A DNA stretch of 64,000 nucleotides from Bacteroidia bacterium (GTDB lineage: Bacteria; Bacteroidota; Bacteroidia; B-17B0; Aurantibacillaceae): the NCBI GenBank assembly GCA_022842625.1, contig JALHPG010000006.1:1-64000 (forward strand), in the 5' to 3' direction. Shown here piece after piece: positions 27,748 to 36,835 of the stretch; positions within the stretch are counted from its first letter, which is position 1; each line of letters begins with the position of its first letter. A program made the translations under genes and the position numbers. The notes under the pieces were generated by a model. It was given only the letters and a program-made list of their open reading frames with translations. It was not told the origin of the DNA and ran no database searches.

Positions 27748-29019
27748 TTATTTAGAAATTAAATAATTGATTTGAATTGTAGTTTCATTTAAATTTTTTA
27801 CTGCGTCGAGATAGTTAGAACGGATACTGATCGCTTGGTTTGTCAGCATTACCCATTCTAAATAATTAAGCTCGCCGTTATTAAATTGTTTATTTGCAGT
27901 TTCTGAAATTAATGAAGCGTTTTTGAGAGCTGTATTTTCAAAGTAATTTACTGTTGCCAAATTTGCTTGATATTGGCGTATGGCAGCATTAAATTGTGAT
28001 TGTAATAAATTCATCTCTTGTAAATAATTATTCTCAGAAATAGTTTGATTTATTTTAGAAGAATTTATTTTAGCCTTTTGAGCACCGAAAAATAAAGGAA
28101 TGCCTACTCCAACCTGTAGCGACTGAAACCGTGTATTTAAATTATAAGTTACATTATCAGACCCGGTACCTTTCATAGTCATGTTATAATACCCAAAATT
28201 AAGGTCCGGCATCAAGCGCGACTTTTCTAACTTTTGATTTATGAGAGAGGTCTTTTTTTGCTGTTCGATTATTTTTAGCGACGGGTGTTGGTTTAATAAA
28301 CTTTTATCTGTTGTAACTTCTAAATTTAATTTAGAATTAGTTTCAGTTGGGATAAATGAAGTGGAGGTGTTAAGTACTAATTTAAACTGAAGAAGTATCA
28401 ACTCAATATCCTGCTGCAGCTGATAGAGCTGCATGGTAATATTTCCTCTTTGACTTTCGGCAGTTGTTTTTTCAAGAATATTACTTTCTCCTGTTGAAAA
28501 ACGTAGATTTGCTTTTTCTAAAAACATAGCATAAATACTATCGTTTTTTAATAAAAGCCCTTCCTTTTCTTTTAAATAGAGGTAAGTATAAAAAACCTGT
28601 CGCACCATTTTTTTAGTATCTGCTTCCTTTAACGAAATTGACAGCACAGATGTTTTCCATTCTTCTGTTAATAGTTTTTTTTGATTAGAATAAACGGTTG
28701 GAAAATTAAAGGATTGTGAAATGCCTATTCGATTATCTGTATAAGAGCTATTTAGTTGTCCGTATTCTCCGCTAACATTTGCTTGCGGAATAGAGGCGGA
28801 TGTTTTAATTAATTTTTGCTGATATAGAGATCTTAGTTTTTCGTTCTTTATTGTAAGGTTGTTTTTTAAGGCTGTATCAATTGCCGATCCTAAATTGATC
28901 GCCGTTTGAGCTTTAAAAAATTGACAATTGACAATAAACAATAAGCAAATAATGCAACAAAATTGACAATTGAAAATTTTTAAAGAATCTTGTTTCGGTA
29001 TTTTTAAAATTTCATTCAT
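27748..29019 (-). CDS. TolC-family outer-membrane efflux protein
   Basis: TolC-like helical repeats; position in RND operon. Confidence 0.85.
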   Translation of the reverse strand: MNEILKIPKQDSLKIFNCQFCCIICLLFIVNCQFFKAQTAINLGSAIDTALKNNLTIKNEKLRSLYQQKLIKTSASIPQANVSGEYGQLNSSYTDNRIGISQSFNFPTVYSNQKKLLTEEWKTSVLSISLKEADTKKMVRQVFYTYLYLKEKEGLLLKNDSIYAMFLEKANLRFSTGESNILEKTTAESQRGNITMQLYQLQQDIELILLQFKLVLNTSTSFIPTETNSKLNLEVTTDKSLLNQHPSLKIIEQQKKTSLINQKLEKSRLMPDLNFGYYNMTMKGTGSDNVTYNLNTRFQSLQVGVGIPLFFGAQKAKINSSKINQTISENNYLQEMNLLQSQFNAAIRQYQANLATVNYFENTALKNASLISETANKQFNNGELNYLEWVMLTNQAISIRSNYLDAVKNLNETTIQINYLISK

Positions 29020-29022
29020 AAA

Positions 29023-29388
29023 TTAATATTTTTCCGGGTTTTTTATTGCATGGGCGATAAGTTTTCCAACTTCTTCATTTCTTTCGATTAAAATTTTATG
29101 CGAATCTTCGTTTATATATTCGCAGGCTAATGCAAAATTAATCCACACTCCTGTTTCTGAATTTTCCGCATCACAATCTGAGAATTTCGAAACAAAATGT
29201 GCTGGATATTGACGTTTACGGTATGCTTCTGCCAAGTTAGCGCATACACTCCTTGAAGATCTTCTTACTTGATCGGTAAGCGAATACTTTTCTTCTTTAG
29301 GGAATGATTTACTTATTTGAAATATTTCCATAGCTTGGGCAAATGCTTTTTTATATAATGTAGTTTCTTTAAAATTTTTAGCGCTCAT
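29023..29388 (-). CDS. Four-helix-bundle protein (23S rRNA IVP-like)
   Basis: FKETTLYKKAFAQAMEIFQISKSFPKEEKYSLTDQVRRSSRSVCANLAEAYRKRQYPAHF. Confidence 0.85.
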   Translation of the reverse strand: MSAKNFKETTLYKKAFAQAMEIFQISKSFPKEEKYSLTDQVRRSSRSVCANLAEAYRKRQYPAHFVSKFSDCDAENSETGVWINFALACEYINEDSHKILIERNEEVGKLIAHAIKNPEKY

Positions 29389-29415
29389 TATTAGATTTTA
29401 ATTTGGTTGTTATTG

Positions 29416-32400
29416 CTAATTGTTATTTGCTGATTGCTTATTTATCTTTTCAAAAACAATATATAAAATAGGCAAAACAAACAAGGTTAAAAATGTTGCT
29501 ATCATCAATCCGCCAATAACAACGGTTGCTAACGGTCTCTGAACTTCGGCACCGGCACCATTACTTAAGGCCATAGGCAAAAATCCTAAAGAAGCTACAA
29601 ATGCTGTCATTAGTACGGGCCTTAAACGCACTTTTGTGCCCATTAAAACAATACGGTGTAAGCTTTTATAACCTTCTTTTTTAAGCCTGTTAAATTCGGC
29701 GATCAATACAATTCCGTTTAATACAGCAACGCCAAATAAGGCGATAAATCCTACTCCTGCACTTATACTAAATGGCATACCTCTTAAGGCTAAAAAGAAA
29801 ATACCGCCAATAGCAGATAAGGGTATGGCAGAATAAATTAATAAGCCATGTCGTACTGAATTGAATGCAAAAAAGAGCAATAAAAAAATTAATATTAATG
29901 AAACCGGAACAGCTATCATTAAACGCTGCTTTGCTGCATTTAAATTTTCAAATGCTCCTCCGTAAGTAATGTAATAGCCGGACGGAAATTTTATAGTTGC
30001 GTCTACCTTTTTTTGTAATTCATTTACAATGCTTTGAACATCCCTTCCTCTTACATTAAAGCCAACAATAATTCTTCGTTTTGCATCTTCTCGTTGTATT
30101 TGGTTAGGTCCGTTTTTGATCTCTACCTTCGCTAATTGATATAAAGGAATTTGCGTGCCTTGTGAAGTTGGTATTAATAAATTTTTCACATCTTCTAAAT
30201 CGTTGCGCTTATCGGTGTTTAATCTAACTACTACATCAAATCGTTTTTCACCTTCAAAAATAAGGCCGCTGCTTTGTCCTGCAAATGCAGTATTTACAAC
30301 CTTATTTATGTCTGCTATGTTTAAATTATATTGTGCAATTGCATCTCGGTTGTATTCTATTATCACCTCGGGCATACCTGTTACCGGTTCTAAATATAAA
30401 TTTTTAGCTCCTTCAACGGTGTTTACAAGGGCTCCTAGTTTTTGCGAATAAGCGGCAAGGGTGTCTAAATTCTCACCAAATATTTTACAAACCACATCTT
30501 GTTTTGCTCCGGTCATTAATTCATTAAAACGCATTTGCACAGGAAATTGAAAGCTTGTTGTAATTCCGGGAACATCTGCAACAGCTTTACCCATTTTTTC
30601 GGCTAATTCATTAAATGTTTTGGCTGAGGTCCACTCAGATTTATCTTTTAAAATTATCATCATATCGGCTGCTTCCATTGGCATAGGGTCTGTTGGCACT
30701 TCGCCGCTTCCGATCTTAGTAACTACTTTTTCTACTTCAGGAAATTGAGTTTTTAAAATACGTGCGGCTTTTTGAGTATTCTCAATAGTCGTGTTTAAAT
30801 TACTGCCGGTTAGAACTCTAGTTTCTACTGCAAAATCACCTTCTTCGAGGGCAGGAATAAATTCACCACCTAACGATGATAACACTATGATAGCAGAAAT
30901 AAAAAGTAATATAACAGAGCTTAAAACTAATTTAGGAAAACGTACTATTTTGCTTAATGCAGTTTGATAAACTCTTTCAACTCCATTCATTAATTTATCA
31001 GAGATGTTTGGCTTGTGTTTTGTTTTTTTACTCAAAAACAAAGCGCTCATCATTGGAATATAAGTAAGCGATAATACAAAAGCCCCTAATAACGCAAATG
31101 CCACTGTTTGAGCCATAGGTTTAAACATTTTACCTTCTATGCCTTGTAATGTAAATATTGGCAAGTAAACCACTAAAATTATGATCTGGCCAAATACGGC
31201 ACTATTCATCATTTTGCTTGCAGAATAATTTACCTCGTTATCCATTTGTGTTTGATCTAATTTGTTAAGACCCCTGAATTGTTTTCCATGGGAGAGTTGA
31301 TGCATCACAGCTTCTACAATGATCACCGCCCCGTCTACAATTAAACCAAAATCTAGGGCACCAAGGCTCATTAAATTTCCACTAACGCCAAACGTATTCA
31401 TAAGAATAATTGCAAACAACATTGCAAGTGGAATAACAGATGCTACTAATAAACCTGCTCTAAAGTTTCCTAAAAACAACACCAATACAAAAATTACAAT
31501 TAACGCACCTTCCATTAAATTTTGTTCAACCGTTCCAATGGCATTGTTTACCATTTTTGTTCTATCTAAAAATGGTTCAAGTACCACACCTTCCGGTAAG
31601 GTTTTCTGAATTTGGGCAACGCGTTCTTTTACTTTTTTTATCACGTCACTACTGTTTGCGCCTTTAAGCATCATTACTACAGCGCCGGCTACTTCACCTT
31701 TATCATTATAGCACATAGCGCCATAGCGGGTTGAATACCCGATGTTAACATCGGCTACATCTCTTATAAATAAAGGCGTTCCGTTTTCAGTGGCTTTGAT
31801 CGAAATATTTTTAATATCATTTATACTGCCAAGCAGTCCTTCACTTCTGATAAATAAAACGGTTGGTCCTTTTTCAATATAGGCGCCACCTGTATTTTGA
31901 TTATTTTTTTCTAATGCCGAAAAAACATCATGAATGGTAATGTTATGTGATTGGAGTTTATTAGGATCAACAGAAATTTCAAACTGTTTTAATTTCCCTC
32001 CAAAACTACTCACTTCTGCTACACCTTGCACGCCTAGTAATTGCCTTCGAACGATCCAATCTTGGATGGTTCTTAATTCGGTTTCGTTATATTTTTTTTC
32101 GTAACCTTCTTTTGGTCTTATTACATATTGATAGATCTCACCTAAGCCGGTAGAAACAGGTCCTAGTTCCGGAGTTCCTATGCCTTGCGGAATGGTTGAT
32201 TGAATTTTTTGTAAGCGCTCTGCTACTTGCTGTCTCGCCCAATAAATATCCGTTTCATCATCAAACACAATGGTTACTAATGATAATCCGAAGCGAGAAA
32301 AACTTCTTATTTCTTTAAGACCGGAAATGTTATTATTAGCTTGTTCTATTGGAAAGGTAACAAGCCGTTCTATGTCTGTTGCGCCAAATGATGGGGCTAC

Positions 32401-32553
32401 TGTAATTACCTGAACTTGATTATTTGTAATATCCGGTACAGCGTCAATAGGAAGTTTTGTTAATTCATAGGTGCCATAACCAATTAGGCCTATAATAAAA
32501 AGCCCTATTATTAGTTTGTTACGAATTGAAAATTCAATTATTTTATTTAGCAT
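29416..32553 (-). CDS. CusA/CzcA-family RND transporter
   Basis: 1045 aa; KLPIDAVPDITNNQVQV, GLIVDGAVIIVEAV. Confidence 0.95.
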   Translation of the reverse strand: MLNKIIEFSIRNKLIIGLFIIGLIGYGTYELTKLPIDAVPDITNNQVQVITVAPSFGATDIERLVTFPIEQANNNISGLKEIRSFSRFGLSLVTIVFDDETDIYWARQQVAERLQKIQSTIPQGIGTPELGPVSTGLGEIYQYVIRPKEGYEKKYNETELRTIQDWIVRRQLLGVQGVAEVSSFGGKLKQFEISVDPNKLQSHNITIHDVFSALEKNNQNTGGAYIEKGPTVLFIRSEGLLGSINDIKNISIKATENGTPLFIRDVADVNIGYSTRYGAMCYNDKGEVAGAVVMMLKGANSSDVIKKVKERVAQIQKTLPEGVVLEPFLDRTKMVNNAIGTVEQNLMEGALIVIFVLVLFLGNFRAGLLVASVIPLAMLFAIILMNTFGVSGNLMSLGALDFGLIVDGAVIIVEAVMHQLSHGKQFRGLNKLDQTQMDNEVNYSASKMMNSAVFGQIIILVVYLPIFTLQGIEGKMFKPMAQTVAFALLGAFVLSLTYIPMMSALFLSKKTKHKPNISDKLMNGVERVYQTALSKIVRFPKLVLSSVILLFISAIIVLSSLGGEFIPALEEGDFAVETRVLTGSNLNTTIENTQKAARILKTQFPEVEKVVTKIGSGEVPTDPMPMEAADMMIILKDKSEWTSAKTFNELAEKMGKAVADVPGITTSFQFPVQMRFNELMTGAKQDVVCKIFGENLDTLAAYSQKLGALVNTVEGAKNLYLEPVTGMPEVIIEYNRDAIAQYNLNIADINKVVNTAFAGQSSGLIFEGEKRFDVVVRLNTDKRNDLEDVKNLLIPTSQGTQIPLYQLAKVEIKNGPNQIQREDAKRRIIVGFNVRGRDVQSIVNELQKKVDATIKFPSGYYITYGGAFENLNAAKQRLMIAVPVSLILIFLLLFFAFNSVRHGLLIYSAIPLSAIGGIFFLALRGMPFSISAGVGFIALFGVAVLNGIVLIAEFNRLKKEGYKSLHRIVLMGTKVRLRPVLMTAFVASLGFLPMALSNGAGAEVQRPLATVVIGGLMIATFLTLFVLPILYIVFEKINKQSANNN

Positions 32554-32644
32554 AATTTATAATGTTAATTTTTTTGATTTAGGTAACATATTAAAAACAC
32601 AAATACCATTTTAGTATTTATGAATTTAAAAGATCAAATTAAAA

Positions 32645-33091
32645 TTAACAGAATTTTGGCGGTTGCCAAATAGAAGAAAGAAAAGTTGATTGCAAAAACT
32701 CTTCGTGATACACCGAAAAAGATCTTGTTTCTATAAAGGTAGGTTTTGTAGAAAGTCCTTCGAAATTATTTGGTATAAATGCAATAGTGATAGAATTTAT
32801 ACAACCATCATGCGATTTAAAAGGTAATTTCATATCTTCATCATGGTCACTATATTGCACATCCGTTTGGGAATAGTGCATATCTAAAAATGCGATTAAA
32901 GATAAGTTGCCGTCTTTTTCTTTGTGCTCAATAAAGTGCTCTATTAACAAAGGCAACTTCACTAATTGATTCAATTCAGTAAGTGAGATCAAATAAATAC
33001 TAAGAAGTGATATGGCAATAAATTTTTTCAATAGAGCAAATATACAAAAATATAGAAAATTTAAGGCATTTATAAACACAAAATCTGCCAA
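32645..33091 (-). CDS. Hypothetical exported protein upstream of the RND operon
   Basis: Hydrophobic N-terminus; HFIEHKEKDGNLSLIAFLDMHY...IWQPPKFC; true start probably internal. Confidence 0.55.
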   Translation of the reverse strand: MADFVFINALNFLYFCIFALLKKFIAISLLSIYLISLTELNQLVKLPLLIEHFIEHKEKDGNLSLIAFLDMHYSQTDVQYSDHDEDMKLPFKSHDGCINSITIAFIPNNFEGLSTKPTFIETRSFSVYHEEFLQSTFLSSIWQPPKFC

Positions 33092-33146
33092 AAAGTAAAA
33101 GTAGAAAAATCATAAAATTTTATTTACCTTAATGATTAAGGCTTTT

Positions 33147-33190
33147 GTAACAAATGTAACCGTAATATGATTTTTATCACCCCACCTTTG
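33147..33190 (+). promoter_or_regulatory. Crp/Fnr-type operator GTAACAAATGTAAC + -7 box CACCTTTG (TauE promoter); second palindrome TGATTTTTATCA at 33168
   Basis: Operator centre 33153.5 to box start 33183 = 29.5 bp. Confidence 0.6.
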
Positions 33191-33215
33191 TACTATAAAT
33201 TTTAAAAAATAAACA

Positions 33216-34013
33216 ATGGAAATAATAGGTTACATCTCATCAATTTTAATTGGCATTTCTTTAGGACTCATTGGCAGCGGAGGCAGTATTTTAACTGTGC
33301 CTGTATTGGTTTACTTATTTGGTATTGATGCTGTGGCTGCAACGGCATATTCTTTATTTATTGTTGGTTTTACAGCGGCCGTTGGCTCTTTTGGCTATTT
33401 TAAGAAAGGATTAGTAAATGTAAAAACAGCAATAGTTTTTGGTATCCCTTCTATTATAGCAGTTTTTTTAACCAGAGCATACATAGTGCCGGCAATTCCA
33501 AAAGAGGTTTTCTCAATTGGAGATTTTATGGTTACTAAAAGTATTTTAATGATGTTATTGTTTGCGGTATTAATGGTTGCGGCATCTTATAGCATGATCA
33601 AAAAGGATAAAAAGAAAAAGGAAGAAGATCTGGGGCCGCAAAAATTTAATTATCCGGTAATTTTAATTGAAGGCGCCATTGTAGGTTTAGTTACAGGATT
33701 AGTAGGTGCCGGTGGAGGGTTTTTAATTATTCCGGCGTTGGTTCTTTTATCAAAACTTCCAATGAAAGAAGCGGTTGGAACATCCTTAGTTATTATTGCC
33801 GCAAAATCTTTAATTGGTTTTTTTGGAGAGGGTGGAGAAACTGTTATTGACTGGATGTTGTTAACATCAGTTGCTGCTTTTGCTACTGTTGGAATTTTTA
33901 TTGGAATTTATTTATCTAAAAAAATTGACGGCGCAAAATTGAAACCGATTTTTGGTTGGTTTGTTTTAATAATGGGTATTTATATCATAATAAAAGAAAC
34001 ACTACTTAAATAA
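33216..34013 (+). CDS. TauE/SafE-family sulfite/anion exporter
   Basis: GLIGSGGSILTVPVLVYLFG...GLVGAGGGFLIIPAL. Confidence 0.85.
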   Translation: MEIIGYISSILIGISLGLIGSGGSILTVPVLVYLFGIDAVAATAYSLFIVGFTAAVGSFGYFKKGLVNVKTAIVFGIPSIIAVFLTRAYIVPAIPKEVFSIGDFMVTKSILMMLLFAVLMVAASYSMIKKDKKKKEEDLGPQKFNYPVILIEGAIVGLVTGLVGAGGGFLIIPALVLLSKLPMKEAVGTSLVIIAAKSLIGFFGEGGETVIDWMLLTSVAAFATVGIFIGIYLSKKIDGAKLKPIFGWFVLIMGIYIIIKETLLK

Positions 34014-34057
34014 CGAGTGTAACATATATCACACTAAATATTGTAAACAGTTTTAGT

Positions 34058-34101
34058 GTAATATTTGTTACCAAAAAAAATAAAACAACATAGTAATTTT
34101 G
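34058..34101 (+). promoter_or_regulatory. Operator GTAATATTTGTTAC + -7 box TAATTTTG
   Basis: 29.5 bp spacing, upstream of persulfide dioxygenase-rhodanese copy 1. Confidence 0.7.
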
Positions 34102-34141
34102 ATAAATAAAATATAAACAACAAAATAAAAAATAAATAAAA

Positions 34142-35557
34142 ATGAAAATAGAACAAATTTATACAGGATGTTTAGCTCAAGGGGCTTATTACATTACATC
34201 TAACGGCGAAGCTGCAATTATTGATCCGCTTCGTGAAACACAACCCTATATGGAAAGACTCCAAAAAGATGGTGTGAAGTTAAAATACATTTTTGAAACG
34301 CATTTCCATGCTGACTTTGTTTCAGGGCATATGGATTTATGTAAAAAAACAGGTGCACCAATTGTTTATGGTCCAACTGCAAAACCAGAATTTGAATTTA
34401 TTTCTGCTAAAGATGGAGAGGTATTTACAATTGGAAAAGTTAAAATTAAAGTATTGCATACGCCTGGTCACACGATGGAGAGTACTTGCTTTTTATTAAT
34501 TGATGAGAATGGAAAAGATCATGCCTTGTTTAGCGGTGATACTTTATTTTTAGGAGATGTTGGTCGCCCGGATCTTGCTCAAAAAGCAGCATCAATGACT
34601 CAGGATGAATTAGCAGGTTTATTATATGATTCATTAAATACTAAGATCATGCCTTTAGCTAACGATGTGATCGTTTATCCGGCGCATGGCGCAGGTAGCG
34701 CTTGCGGTAAAAACATGATGAAGGAAACAGTAGATACTTTAGGTAATCAGAAAAAAGTGAATTATGCTTTAAATCAACCAAACAAAGAGGAATTTGTGAA
34801 AGCCGTTACTGATGGTTTATTGCCTCCTCCGGGTTATTTTGGCAGTAACGTTGCAATGAATAAAAAAGGAATTGCGAGTTTTGAAACTGTTTTAAATAAT
34901 GGAATGAGAGCTTTATCACCATTAGAATTTGAAGCTGCGGCAGATACAACAGATGCTATTATGTTGGATACAAGAGATGCTGCGTTTTTCGCAAAAGGGT
35001 TTATTCCACGCTCGATCAATATTGGCATCAATGGTGATTTTGCTCCATGGGTTGGCGCTTTAATTAAAGATGTAAATCAACCAATTTTATTAGTTACAGA
35101 ATTGGGTCAGGAAGAAGAAACAGTTACACGTTTAAGTCGTGTTGGTTTTGATAATGTGATCGGTCATTTAAAAGGAGGTTTTGCAAGTTGGAAAGCTGCG
35201 AATAAAGAAGTAGATACAGTAAACCGAATTACTGCCGATCAATTTGCTAAAGAGGTGAATGTTAAAGCAGATACTGTTATTGATGTTAGAAGAGAAAGTG
35301 AATACAGAGCAGAACATGTTGAAGAGTCATACAACAAACCGTTAGACCAAATAAATGGTTGGTTTGCCGAAATGGATGCAGAAAAACCGTTTTACGTTCA
35401 CTGTGCAGGTGGTTATAGAAGTATGATCGCAGCTAGTATCCTTAAATCAAGAGGTGTTCATAATTTTAAAGAAATTGAAGGTGGCTTTAAAGCAATTGCA
35501 GAAAGCGGTGTTTCTAAAACCGATTTCGTTTGTCAAAGTAAACTTCAAAAAGCATAA
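34142..35557 (+). CDS. MBL-fold persulfide dioxygenase-like protein fused to rhodanese domains (copy 1)
   Basis: THFHADFVSGH, HTPGHTMES, rhodanese VHCAGGYRSMIAA. Confidence 0.9.
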   Translation: MKIEQIYTGCLAQGAYYITSNGEAAIIDPLRETQPYMERLQKDGVKLKYIFETHFHADFVSGHMDLCKKTGAPIVYGPTAKPEFEFISAKDGEVFTIGKVKIKVLHTPGHTMESTCFLLIDENGKDHALFSGDTLFLGDVGRPDLAQKAASMTQDELAGLLYDSLNTKIMPLANDVIVYPAHGAGSACGKNMMKETVDTLGNQKKVNYALNQPNKEEFVKAVTDGLLPPPGYFGSNVAMNKKGIASFETVLNNGMRALSPLEFEAAADTTDAIMLDTRDAAFFAKGFIPRSINIGINGDFAPWVGALIKDVNQPILLVTELGQEEETVTRLSRVGFDNVIGHLKGGFASWKAANKEVDTVNRITADQFAKEVNVKADTVIDVRRESEYRAEHVEESYNKPLDQINGWFAEMDAEKPFYVHCAGGYRSMIAASILKSRGVHNFKEIEGGFKAIAESGVSKTDFVCQSKLQKA

Positions 35558-35565
35558 ATTAATCT

Positions 35566-35601
35566 ACTGCCACAGTTAGCAAAACTAGCTGTGGCAGTTT
35601 A
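35566..35601 (+). terminator. Intrinsic terminator-like hairpin
   Basis: ACTGCCACAG...CTGTGGCAGT followed by T-rich sequence. Confidence 0.7.
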
Positions 35602-35615
35602 TTGAAAATAAAAAC

Positions 35616-35987
35616 ATGATAAAAATTAAATCAATTATTGATGCAATTACTCTGGTGTTTACACTAACTCAATGTAATTCTCAAACTAAAAAAACAACAA
35701 CCATGGAAACAACAAATGCAACACAAACAGCAACTAAAGAAATTATTGTAGATGTAAGATCAATAGAAGAATGGAATGAGGATGGTCATGCCGACTGTTC
35801 AGTGAATTATCCATTAGATCAGTTTGCGAGTAAAATAGAAGAATTAAAGAAGTACGATAAAGTGATCTTAGTATGTCGCAGCGGTAACAGAGCGGGTATT
35901 GCTAAGGGGCAACTGCAAAGTGCTGGTTATACCAAAGAGATCGAGAATCTTGGTCCTTGGCAAAATGTAACTTGTAAAACAAAATAA
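35616..35987 (+). CDS. Exported/lipoprotein rhodanese
   Basis: LTQCNSQ lipobox-like; VCRSGNRAGIA active site. Confidence 0.8.
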   Translation: MIKIKSIIDAITLVFTLTQCNSQTKKTTTMETTNATQTATKEIIVDVRSIEEWNEDGHADCSVNYPLDQFASKIEELKKYDKVILVCRSGNRAGIAKGQLQSAGYTKEIENLGPWQNVTCKTK

Positions 35988-35989
35988 AT

Positions 35990-36229
35990 ATGAAATTTTT
36001 AAGGTCATTAAGTTTTATGCGAGCGCTTCGATTAATTTTCGGAGCGTTTGCTATTGTTCAGGCAATAATAACAATGGATATTATTCTTGGTTTGCTTGGA
36101 TTGGTAGTTGGCGGAATGGCTATTTTTAATGTGGGATGCTGTGGTTCCGATGGCTGTAGTACTGATCTTCCAAATAATAAAAAAAACGAAGTAACAGATG
36201 TTGAATATGAAGAAGTGGTTAGTAAATAA
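35990..36229 (+). CDS. Small membrane protein, DUF2892/YgaP-TM-like
   Basis: Two hydrophobic segments plus CCGSDGC. Confidence 0.65.
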   Translation: MKFLRSLSFMRALRLIFGAFAIVQAIITMDIILGLLGLVVGGMAIFNVGCCGSDGCSTDLPNNKKNEVTDVEYEEVVSK

Positions 36230-36431
36230 TAGGCTTACAATAATTGGTGCAATTTTAGGGGCCATTGGTGGTTTTCTTTATTACTATTTTATTGGATGTG
36301 CCAGCGGAACGTGTGCAATAACTTCCAGCCCAATAAATAGTACTTTGTATTTTGCCGTTTTGGGAGCTTTGCTAGTGAGTATCCTAAAACCTAGCCCTAA
36401 AAAGGACGCAAAAGAAAATAATTCTTTGTGA
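36207..36431 (+). CDS. Small membrane protein (DUF6132-like)
   Basis: MKKWLVNNRLTIIGAILGAIGGFLYYYFIGCASGTCAITSSP. Confidence 0.6.
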   Translation: MKKWLVNNRLTIIGAILGAIGGFLYYYFIGCASGTCAITSSPINSTLYFAVLGALLVSILKPSPKKDAKENNSL

Positions 36432-36471
36432 TAAATATCATGAACAGTATCGTTAAAAACCAGTACATTTA
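36429..36471 (+). promoter_or_regulatory. Operator TGATAAATATCA + -7 box TACATTTA
   Basis: 29.5 bp spacing, upstream of DUF2892 gene. Confidence 0.65.
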
Positions 36472-36495
36472 TTCAAACAAATTTAATTTTAGATT

Positions 36496-36702
36496 ATGAA
36501 AAAGAACATGGGCTTTGCTGACAGAATGATCAGAATAATAGTTGCAATAGTAATTGCAGTTTTATTTTTTACAAATATTATTTCCGGAACATTAGGAATA
36601 ATTTTATTAGTATTAGCGGGTGTATTTGTACTAACAAGCATGATCAGTTTTTGTCCTTTGTATACTTTGGTGGGTGCAAGCACTTGTCCTAAAGAAAAAT
36701 AA
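36496..36702 (+). CDS. DUF2892-type small membrane protein
   Basis: MKKNMGFADRMIRIIVAIVIAVLFF...CPLYTLVGASTC. Confidence 0.8.
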   Translation: MKKNMGFADRMIRIIVAIVIAVLFFTNIISGTLGIILLVLAGVFVLTSMISFCPLYTLVGASTCPKEK

Positions 36703-36727
36703 TTTTATTTGTTTCTTATATTTATTA

Positions 36728-36753
36728 CAAAGCCTCTATTAATAGAGGCTTTG
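36728..36753 (+). terminator. 26-bp perfect palindrome terminator
   Basis: CAAAGCCTCTATTAATAGAGGCTTTG then T-rich. Confidence 0.8.
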
Positions 36754-36773
36754 TTGTTTTTTAAATTTATTAA

Positions 36774-36817
36774 GTAACTAAAGTCACACGCCTTGACTTT
36801 TTAATAGTTTAAATTTG
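36774..36817 (+). promoter_or_regulatory. Operator GTAACTAAAGTCAC + -7 box TAAATTTG
   Basis: 29.5 bp spacing, upstream of kelch/T9SS gene. Confidence 0.65.
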
Positions 36818-36835
36818 CTCTTAAAATATAGAGTC

